The notes under the pieces were generated by a model. That model was not told the DNA's origin. It was given only the letters and a program-made list of their open reading frames with translations, and did no database searches. Below are positions 35,236 to 44,400 of a stretch of 64,000 nt of DNA, piece by piece. Numbering within the stretch: the stretch's first letter is position 1; every line of letters starts with the position of its first letter. Position numbers and translations under genes: made by a program. Source of the stretch: Paludibacteraceae bacterium (GTDB lineage Bacteria > Bacteroidota > Bacteroidia > Bacteroidales > Paludibacteraceae). The DNA lies in NCBI GenBank assembly GCA_017394705.1, contig JAFPXH010000005.1, positions 1 to 64,000 of the forward strand, written 5' to 3'.

Positions 35236-36222
35236 ATGAATACCTCTATGGTTCGGTACAGCAAGTTGGTGAACCCGCATAACACGAGTGACTCTCGTGC
35301 CATGACAGTTTTTCAGTATTTGGTCATCATCATCGGCATCGCGCCCATGGCGTTAATGGTGAACTGGGTGCTCCTTCCTCATGCTTTTGTCGGCGGAGGA
35401 CTGACGGGTATCTGTTCGGCTATTTATTATGTGACGGGAGGCTTGTTTCCTTCTCTCTTCCCGGAATACGGAGGGGCTGTACCGGTGTGGCTGACTACGT
35501 TTGTCTTTAATGCCATTCTGCTGCTGATTGCCGGACTGACGGTAGGCTGGCGTTTCTGTATACGTACGATGGTGGGCGTGGCGGCTATTACCTTTTGGTA
35601 CCGCGTTATACCTATCTTGCCGGAACCTATTATTGCCGACCCGTGGTTGGGAGCTATCATTGGCGGATTTGTCTTTGGTCTCAGTCTGGGCTGCGTTCTG
35701 GCGGCTAACGGATCTTCAGGAGGAACGGATATAGTGGCAATGATTATCAATCATTATCACAATATATCGCTGGGAAATATTATGTTGCTCTGCGATATTC
35801 TCATTATCGCATCCGCGTTCTTCCTGCCGTTGCCGGAGAGTATGGCAACAGAGGGCGGTAATCCGTTCTATCTGCATATCAAACGTGTTTTGTATGGTGT
35901 TTGCATGACGCTTTCTTATACTCTGGCAGTCGATTGGGTTATGACGCGCTTGCATCGCTCTGTCCATTTCCTTATATACTCTTCCAAATACGATGAGATA
36001 GCTACAGCCATTAATACTACGGTTAATAGAGGTGTAACGGTCTTGGATGGAACGGGGTGGTATTCGCAGCAACCGGTGAAAGTGATATCTGTGTTGGTTC
36101 GTAAGCCGGAGAGTTCGTTGGTGCTTAGTATTGTGAAGAATATTGACCCGGAAGCTTTAGTATCTATTGCGGATGTAGGAGGAGTCTTTGGGTCGGGATT
36201 TGACAAAATCAAGGCCAAATAA
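35236..36222 (+). CDS. YitT-family membrane protein (DUF2179), second copy
   Basis: 328 residues, paralogue of the preceding gene. The same architecture is seen: VNWVLLPHAFVGGGLTGIC (about 41-59), CVLAANGSSGGTDIVAMIIN (about 155-174) and the C-terminal DUF2179 domain (FLIYSSKYDEIATAINTTVN, GVTVLDGTGWY, VGGVFGSGFDKI). It has a longer first extracytoplasmic loop with LFPSLFPEYGGAVPVW. 35 bp separate it from the first copy. Inner-membrane location expected; substrate unknown. Confidence 0.85.
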   Translation: MNTSMVRYSKLVNPHNTSDSRAMTVFQYLVIIIGIAPMALMVNWVLLPHAFVGGGLTGICSAIYYVTGGLFPSLFPEYGGAVPVWLTTFVFNAILLLIAGLTVGWRFCIRTMVGVAAITFWYRVIPILPEPIIADPWLGAIIGGFVFGLSLGCVLAANGSSGGTDIVAMIINHYHNISLGNIMLLCDILIIASAFFLPLPESMATEGGNPFYLHIKRVLYGVCMTLSYTLAVDWVMTRLHRSVHFLIYSSKYDEIATAINTTVNRGVTVLDGTGWYSQQPVKVISVLVRKPESSLVLSIVKNIDPEALVSIADVGGVFGSGFDKIKAK

Positions 36223-36252
36223 AGAAAGAGGATGGGATGCTTTTTCTAAAAT

Positions 36253-36304
36253 GTTCCACGAACGAGGTTTTATCGGAGTAATTACCTACTAATTAGCGTG
36301 GAAC
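36253..36304. repeat. Inverted repeat after the second yitT-like gene
   Basis: GTTCCACG (36253-36260) and CGTGGAAC (36297-36304) enclose a smaller TAATTA..TAATTA pair. It may be a hairpin. The arms look like the two halves of a parS site (GTTCCACGTGGAAC) pulled 36 bp apart; this resemblance is probably fortuitous. Confidence 0.4.
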
Positions 36305-36347
36305 AATGGAAGAATTTTACTCTTTTTCTCATTATTTTCATCAAAAA

Positions 36348-36379
36348 CTTGCGTATATCAAAAAAAAGCAGTACTTTTG
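36348..36379 (+). promoter_or_regulatory. Promoter of tRNA-Ser
   Basis: CTTG (36348-36351), 20 nt, TACTTTTG (36372-36379), about 74 nt before the tRNA. Confidence 0.8.
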
Positions 36380-36452
36380 CACCCGCTTTTCAGAAATTAG
36401 AACTAGTAGGGCTCCCGAAAATTCTAGTTTTTGGAAGAGGAGGGAACACGAA

Positions 36453-36541
36453 GGAGAGTTGACTGAGTGGTCGAAAGTGCCGCACTCGAAATGCGGTGTA
36501 CGCATTACGTCGTATCGGGGGTTCGAATCCCTCACTCTCCG
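36453..36541 (+). tRNA. tRNA-Ser (CGA)
   Basis: 89 nt. Acceptor strands GGAGAGT and ACTCTCC, D arm, anticodon stem CCGCA/TGCGG around loop CTCGAAA (anticodon CGA, reads UCG), long class II variable arm with paired GTACG/CGTAT-like strands, and T arm GGGGGTTCGAATCCCTC. CCA is not encoded (the following bases are caggg). Confidence 0.95.
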
Positions 36542-36550
36542 CAGGGTAAA

Positions 36551-36586
36551 TGAAAAGGATGTCCATAAACGGGCATCCTTCTTCAT
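36551..36586. terminator. Terminator-like hairpin after tRNA-Ser
   Basis: AAGGATGTCC (36555-36564) pairs with GGGCATCCTT (36571-36580), flanked by TGAA and TTCATT which extend the stem. Confidence 0.7.
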
Positions 36587-36603
36587 TTATTTGGAGAGCG
36601 AGG

Positions 36604-36935
36604 GTCTTCTGCACCCCCGGTCGGTGGGTTCTTATCTCGCTTCGCTCGAACGATTAATGCTTCGCATTTTTCGAATCCCTGTGGGGGCCTTCTATCCCCC
36701 CGGTCGGGAGTTCTTATCTCGGGATAAACCCTCGCACGATTATTGCCGAGCAATTTTCTCCGCCGCTTCGCTCTGTCGATTATTGCAAGCAATTTTCTTA
36801 GCTCGGCTTATCAGCCTCGCACGATTATTACTCATCTGCGTTATGCTACGTTCCATAAAAGTCCTTGCCGTTTATGGGTAGCATATACGCATCTTTCGTA
36901 ATTTTCGAATCCCTTGAGCATGGTGCCCTCGAATC
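36604..36935. repeat. Degenerate repeat tract after tRNA-Ser
   Basis: Gene-free. Contains two copies of a 36-bp unit (36604-36640 and 36686-36721: ggtcttctgcacccccggtc and ggccttctatccccccggtc, each ending ttcttatctcg), three or four copies of a ctcgcacgattattgc-type unit followed by gagcaattttct, and three occurrences of cgaatccct, which is also the end of the T arm of the tRNA. It looks like decayed tandem duplication seeded near the tRNA. Function unknown. Confidence 0.6.
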
Positions 36936-36941
36936 CCTCAC

Positions 36942-38423
36942 TTAGTTCAGTCTTACCATGACGGAGATGACTTGTCCGGCAGTGGTGTCGCCTGCTTTAT
37001 AGACGCGTACCTTTCCTTTGTTTTCGCCGGCTACATCTACCATGATAGTTAATTGTTTACCATTCATAGTGATAGCCGTCTTTTGGAAGGATTGGGTGCT
37101 TGGATCATACTTGCCAAACGGTTTCTCCGTCACTATCTGTGCCTGGTAAGCATCGTATTCGCTCCAATCGATAACAACCTGTTCAGCTGCATCTTTTGAT
37201 AAATCACAGATATAGAACGAGTGTTCATCGTTATTCATGATATAAGCGATATTATCGTAATAATCTCTTTCATTATCCGGGTAGTAGTCCGGCAGATCCA
37301 TGTGCGTGACTTTTTTGCCTTTAGGGTCAAAGGTAAACTTCTTATTGTGGTCAAGCCATGATAGCGTTTCGGTTTTGCTAATAGGGCCGGCTACGGTCTC
37401 GATGTCCGGCAATTCTGCGAGCAATTCACCTACTTTGGCTTGAGCAACAGGCGATTCTTGCAAGTCCAAGGCATAGAAAGCAGTACCGTATCCGCGAATA
37501 ACGGCAATGGCATATAGCGTACCATTGATGGAAGATACATACCAATTAGCCTCTTTATGCTCATCGCTTGTAATAGCAACAATGTCCAGCGTATTTGGGA
37601 AGAGCACTCCGGTCTTATACGTCCATCCCCATTCGCCTCCTCGATAGCCGATATCACCGCCTATGGCACCTCGGTTGTCCGGAAGAATAGATTCGAAATA
37701 GAGCGTGTTCTCATGCATCCTACGTACGTTCAGGTAATCGCCTTCGTCTTTGAGTTGGTACACCATTTTGGCATCGCTATATTCGCTTAAACAATACACC
37801 TCACCCTTCATACTCTCCACAATGGTGTAGATATCCGAAGGACGACGGTTTCCCGCCAGCGGATGTCCCTCAATATCGTATTCCAGATAAGGCAGAATAT
37901 TGTAGTCCCATTCAAACAGCGCACCGTCTTTGAGCCGGACAAGGAAATGTTTACTCATGAGCGGGTTGCATTTCTCTGCTAACATGCTTCGATAAGGTTC
38001 TTCTACTTGATCGAGTTCCGGGTAATCATATCGGCAGTTATAGAGCCACAACCAATCATCTCCAATCGGATAGATATACTCCATCGCCAAGCGCATGTGA
38101 GCCTGAACCATATCAATAATCTCGCCATTGCCACGACAATTGATGGTGTATGAGACTTCGACTAAAGTACCATCTTCCGAAACGGAATAGATGGGGTCTC
38201 TCATATCATAAACGGTGTCGCCTTCAGCAGCAGGAGCACGCCGTGGCGCATTTTGTGCATCAGAACTGATAGAAGCTAAGGCAAGCGCGTTAACTCCGTC
38301 CAAGTGCAGACGTTTGAACTCCAGTTCTTTGAGTTTTCCGCTCCCACCTCCGCCTTCGCAGGACACAAAAAATAACAGGGCAATCATTCCGATGCCGAGT
38401 GCTAAAAGTGAGTTCTTTCGCAT
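36942..38423 (-). CDS. Large lipoprotein of unknown function
   Basis: 493 residues. Signal peptide MRKNSLLALGIGMIALLFF with lipobox FVSC (Cys at about residue 22), then a Gly/Ser spacer. No family recognised. The sequence is rich in Asp, Tyr and Trp and contains repeated strand-like segments (SKHFLVRLKDGALFEWDYN, GEVYCLSEYSDAKMVYQLKD, NWYVSSINGTLYAIAVIRG), which suggests a beta-propeller-like fold, an inference only. Probably exposed on the outer membrane. It lies 49 bp after the giant adhesin gene on the same strand, so the two may be cotranscribed. Confidence 0.7.
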   Translation of the reverse strand: MRKNSLLALGIGMIALLFFVSCEGGGGSGKLKELEFKRLHLDGVNALALASISSDAQNAPRRAPAAEGDTVYDMRDPIYSVSEDGTLVEVSYTINCRGNGEIIDMVQAHMRLAMEYIYPIGDDWLWLYNCRYDYPELDQVEEPYRSMLAEKCNPLMSKHFLVRLKDGALFEWDYNILPYLEYDIEGHPLAGNRRPSDIYTIVESMKGEVYCLSEYSDAKMVYQLKDEGDYLNVRRMHENTLYFESILPDNRGAIGGDIGYRGGEWGWTYKTGVLFPNTLDIVAITSDEHKEANWYVSSINGTLYAIAVIRGYGTAFYALDLQESPVAQAKVGELLAELPDIETVAGPISKTETLSWLDHNKKFTFDPKGKKVTHMDLPDYYPDNERDYYDNIAYIMNNDEHSFYICDLSKDAAEQVVIDWSEYDAYQAQIVTEKPFGKYDPSTQSFQKTAITMNGKQLTIMVDVAGENKGKVRVYKAGDTTAGQVISVMVRLN

Positions 38424-38472
38424 AGTAGTATTATTTTATTCCTGCTCTTATGCCTTTGCAGGTCTTGGCTTA

Positions 38473-41400
38473 TCAATACAACAGAATCTTATGCGTGTCT
38501 GTCGCGTCATTATGAGTAGTGCGGATGAAATAAATTCCGCTTATACCCGGCAGTTGCAGTTGTGTCAGTCCTTTCATCAGCTCGCCATCGGTAATGAGCG
38601 TTCCGGTAGCGGAGTAGACTTCATAGTGGCCGCCAGCTTGCGCCTCTATATTAATGAATGGCGCATGTCTCGGTGCACTATTCGGGTAAACGAGGATAGG
38701 AGTGGTGTAAACATCTACTGGTGCGCGCTGAATAATAAGCGGGCAGGACGGAATGGCGTAACTGTCACCTCTGCGCTTGGCCATCATAATAACCTCATCA
38801 CCCTCATGGAGTGCTTTGTTATAAAGGTAGCCGAGTGCGTTATTGGTCTGTAATGCACCGTTGACATACCATTCTGTTTGTGCGAAGTTATACCCGCCGT
38901 TCAATTCAGGTTTGAGCGGCGCAACAACATCGCCCCAATTCTGCTCAATAATCCACGACGGATACTTGACGAGCAGCACAAGACTATCGGAGCGACTAAG
39001 ACCGCAGACTCCATTATCCAGCACAAGGCGCATGGAGTAATAGTCCGGGCGGACATAAGCCGTGTGCTCCAAGTACAGGACTTCGTTCTTCTGAGGCATT
39101 TGAGCTTGTGCGATATTATCTTCGAGGAACGGTTGGTTCAGCACATCGCGGAAACCTTCATTCTTGGCAAACTGGTCGAAATAGATACTATAATGCGTAG
39201 GCGCATCTCCGGAGAACGTGAACGCTATATCGAAAGTCTCCTCGTCTGCACATACCTCGCTGACGGTAGCACCAGTGATGAGGGTGGGGTGCAAGGCGGT
39301 CAGTTGAAGGGTATAGATAGTCGAAGTAGTAGGCAGTGCCAGCAGTGTGTCCGTGTAGGTGCCTTCTGCATCAATAGTCTTGCCGCGCCAGTTATAATGT
39401 TGGCCGACACAAATGGTATCAATCGTGTTCTCATACTTGGTCGGCACTACATTCAGGCGGAGGGTGTAAGTACTATCGCAGCCATTTCTTGAAAGCCAAG
39501 TGCGGTCGTATGAACCCGTCTGGTTATATTCGCGCCCGTACCACGCGTAGGTTTGATAGTCGGCAATCGCTGCGTCCGTGTAGAACTGATAAGTCGGGTT
39601 AACTGTCAGATCGAGGTGCATGAGACTGTCGCAACCATCCTTCGTCTTGAGATGGAAGTCATAGTGGCCGGAGAACCAGAATTTCTGGTTACAATAGGTA
39701 AAGGTATCACCTTGACAAATATTTACTACCGCGGTAGGGAGGTCGTATGCCGGTGCGTCATATACCTCTACGCGATAGAGACTATCCATCTTCCCGCTGA
39801 CTTGTGATCGGCGGAGGAAGGTATAGAGACCGGACTTGGTGATGACCATGGTGTCGATACGAATCTCTGAACCGGGGCAGAGCGGAATCTGCTCCCAAGC
39901 AGAGATGTGATCCGAAATGATAAGATTAAGGATAATGATGGAATCACATCCGTTCCTGTTCGTGAGAGTATCGCGATAGATGCCACTCTGGTAATATTCC
40001 TCGCCTTTGTAGCGATAAGGCAAGTCCTCTTCGCTGATGACTACACGCTGCTCTACGAAATCACGCTCCATCACCTTTAGATGGAGAATGATTGTACTAT
40101 CACAGCCGATTTCATATTTATATGTACCGGACTTGGTGTAGTCAACGCCATAGAAATGATATTTCTCACCTTGACAGATGGAGTCGCTGAACTCCTGACG
40201 GAAAGAGCGTGTCCAATTGACCGTAATCTGGTAAACAGAGTCGCACCCGCAGCAAGTTGTATGGAGCGTATCCAGATAAACACCAGGTTGCGAGATGTCA
40301 ATGCCGTGCAGGAAAGTGGTTCTATTTGGACATACTTCTACAGCCTCTTGGATGAAATAAGTCTTGTTGACAGTTAGATTGAGGTGATAAACCGAGTCAT
40401 AGCCTTGCTTAGTAAGCAGACTGTCATGGTAGAACCCTTCTTTATATAATTTGCGTCCACGCCATTCAAAAGTATCTTTCTCGCATATACTCTCGTTGCT
40501 CTCAAATAGATACGACGGGTGTACGTAGAGGGTGAGATAAACAATGGAGTCACAGCCCGAGTCTTTGGTCTTGGCTAATGCCTCATAGTTACCGGATTTG
40601 GTCAGCGTGCGACCATCGAAGACATATTGCTCTTTATCGGATATATGCACGGTGTCGTAAATATGGTACGACGGGTGTACGCGCACAATAATCTTATAGA
40701 TGGAGTCGCAGCCGCTGATGCTAGGTATAGTGTCGTAGAAAATACCATTCTCGCTATATTTTTTACCACGGAAATGGAACGTACCTGCGCCGGAGCAGAG
40801 GTCTATGGCTTGCTCTGCATAATACGAAGGCTTGATTTCCAATACTTTGAGCGTGTAGATGGAGTCGTAGCCCGCTTTCGTCTGTAATGAGTCGTAGTAC
40901 ATGCCCGCTTCGTAAATCATCTGTTGATGCCATAGATATGGTAATTCATTTTGACATAAGGTGATGGAATCGCGGAAATGATAAACTTGTCCTACCGAGA
41001 GATGGAGTGCGTATATAAGCGAGTCGCATTTGCCATCTTTGGTGCGTACTATGTGCTCATAGTCTCCCGTGAAGCGGAGGTTATAAACGGTGTCTTCTAC
41101 AGCCCACCGGTACGGTTTGTCGCTGGCGGTCTTAGCATTGAAGTTAAAGTGTCTCGGATGGCGGAAGTGCAGATAGAGGGTGTATTCCTTACCACAACTG
41201 GTGCCATTGAAAATCGTATCATAAACCAAGGTGTCGCGGGTGTACGTCTTGCCGTTGAACGTATAAACGTCTCCGGCGCAGAGCACCTCTTGTATGGTTT
41301 CATACTCCATCTTAATGACACGGAAGTCCACACGCCAAATGGTATCAACGTCACTCGTGGTAATGGTGTCATAGAACAGCGTATCTTTTGAGAGCCATTT

Positions 41401-44400
41401 GTCTTTCCAATGGTAGGGGAGTTCGTTCTCGCATACAGTGATGGTTGTGCTGCGGAATTGCTCTTTGTCATAGACGGTGAGCACAAGTTCATAGACGGAG
41501 TCGCAGCCGGTCATCGTAGAGGTGAGCCGGTCGTAATAAACACCGGAGTGTGTGAGTATCTGTCCGCACCATAAGTATGGCTCGCGGTTTGCTACCGCTG
41601 CGGTGTCGGAAATAAGGTAATCCGGCAATTCCTGCACGCGAATGATGACGATAGAGTCACACCCTTGTGCTGTCTTAAGCGTGTCCAGATAAACACCGCC
41701 TTTACTATACGTCTTTCCGTTGTAAACAAACGTCTCTCCGCGGCAGATAGAGGCTTGGTAATCCACATACGCCGTGTCACGCACGGTGAGATGGAGATGG
41801 AAAATGGAGTCATAGTGAGCGACCGTCTGCAACGAGTCTACATAATCGCCTGTGGTCCAGTATTGCTTATTATGCCATTCGTAAGGAGTCTCGGATTGGC
41901 ATATAATCACATTCTCGTCAAACGAATAAGTGGGGTAAACTGTCAGGCTGAGTGCGATAATAGAATCGCAACCCGTACTGGCCTGGAGTGTATCATAATA
42001 CATACCCGAGTGCGTGAGAGTGCGAGTGATATGACCTTCCGTCCATACATAAGGCGTTTTATCATCTTTTACAACCGGTTCACGCTCAATATAGTATTTC
42101 TGTCTCCACTCGAATTGGATGGTAATCACGGAGTCGCAACCCTCACGGGTAAGCAGGGTGTCGGTATATATACCCGGAGCTTTATACCAAACATTATTGT
42201 ATTGAATCGAATCACCGGCACAAGTAGAGAAGAGAAGGCGGGTCCTGTAGCTCGGCAGGATAGTCAGATGGAGCACGAAAGTGGAGTCATAGCCGGCTAC
42301 CGTCTGCAGCGTGTCATAGTACACTCCTGCTTCGTAGATATTCTGATTGCCATGATGACCATTCCATTGATAAGGCAGCTCGGATTGACAGATAACTACA
42401 GTGTCGTGTTGGTCATAGAGCGGGTGTACGTTCAGTTGCAGCGCCACGATAGAGTCGCAACCACGAACGGATGTCAGCGTGTCATAATACACACCAGGGA
42501 TGGAGAGCACATGTTCATGATGGTTACCTTGCGTATCGCTCAGTTTCCATGTATAGGTCTCAACTTCGGAGATGCTTGCCGTCTGCGAGATGAGATAGGA
42601 TGGTAAAAGATTAACCGTCAACTGGATGATACTATCACAACCGTCGAGGGTCTTGAGGGTATCTCGGTACGTACCACCCTTAGTTTGCCATGCACCGCCG
42701 ACGAAGACGGAATCTCCGTCACACATGTCACGGATAAAATTGAAATGATAGATCGGGAAAGTATCAACCTTCAGTTTGTAGATACTATCTACATTGGTGA
42801 TGGTCGTTCGCAGACTGTCATAATAAACACCGGCTGTGAATATCTCGTAGTTCTTCTTGCCCGGCCGTTTGTGACCATCCCACAAGTATGGGGTGTTGAG
42901 TGGATGGTTCTCTCCATGATAATGCGGACGGCAAATTTTGATAGAGTCCTCAAAGAAATAGGTGGTATCCACAATCAGGTGCAGCACCGTGATACTGTCA
43001 CATCCGGAAGTAGTCATCGTTACAGTATCGGCATAGAAACCGGTCTCAGTAATGGCATAAGACTTCCATAGATACGGCAGTTTTTTATCCGATACATGAC
43101 GCGTGATGGTATCGTTCGGACGCGAATAGACCTGTACAAAATAGCAAACGATGGAATCGCAGGAATAGCGCTGCGATTGACCATAGGCAGGAATAGTATC
43201 ATAATACCTACCGGCTTTGGTGAACCAACGGGAACGACCATCGTACATGATGCGCTCCACAGAGTCGCCATCACAGATAGTGATGGAATCCATGCCGATA
43301 CGTTCGCGGAGTACATGCAGATGGAAGAAATGCAAACTGTCACAGCTGGCGAAAGTGCTGTCCCGGAAATGCCCGTCGGAACCTTGGTTCAGACGTAGCG
43401 GAGAGTTGTTAGGACCCCATAGATACTGTTCTCCGGCTAATAACTGCGATTCGCAGATTGTATCGTACCCATCACTCATGAAGGGGTGGTACATCGTAAT
43501 CTGGAGTTTGAGAATAGAGTCGCAGTCATGCTCTCCTGGCAGACGCTTGGTATATAGCGTGTCTCCGCGAGTTATTGTGTAATCTTGCCAATAAAGTGTA
43601 TCCCCATCACAAATGGTGTCGTAGAGTTGTATTTCGTAACGATTGAAATTAACGATGAGGTGGCAAATAGAGTCGCAACCTAAGTAAGTGCGCATGGTGT
43701 CTATATATTCACCGGCTTTATCCACCTTGTATTCATGCCAAAGAAAACTATCCCCTTCACGGCACATCTCACGGTACTCATATTTGTCGTATCGTTCTGC
43801 TATAGTGAGTGTTAACTGGTATACACTATCTTGACCTGCAACAGTATAAAGGCTGTCGTAGTACACGCCTGATTCACTCAAATGATGGTCACGCCATATA
43901 TAATAGGGCAGTGTGTCTAATGCACAAGTAACGACCGTCTCCGGGAAGAAATAGCTGACGTTACGCGTGATAGAAAGCATATAGATACTGTCGCAGCCGT
44001 CTTGTGTCTTCTCTTTCAGTTCGTATGTGCCAGGTTGTGTGTACGTCGCGCCGTTACGAGGCCAATAATAGCTTTCTCCGTCATTGATAGTAGCGTACTC
44101 GCGGAAGAAATAGCCTTCCAGAACGGACACATGTACATGGCATATAGAGTCACAGCCAGCACTGCTTCTCAGCACTTGGGTATATTCGCCAGCTTGATCA
44201 TAAACAACGCCTCGGAACTCTTCGGTGTTACCCGGACAAAGATAGATATTATGGTCGAAATTATAAGCAGGGCTTACCGTTAGGTTTAGGCGGTAGATAG
44301 AATCGTAGCCATGCACAGTAGTATAACGATCCTCATAGGTATGCGTGCCTAACTGACTGCATTCTTTGCCGCGCCATATAAACGGCGCCTCCGTTTGGCA

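Noticed and set aside
36306..36881. 191-codon plus-strand frame
   Set aside because: It runs straight through the tRNA-Ser gene and its promoter.
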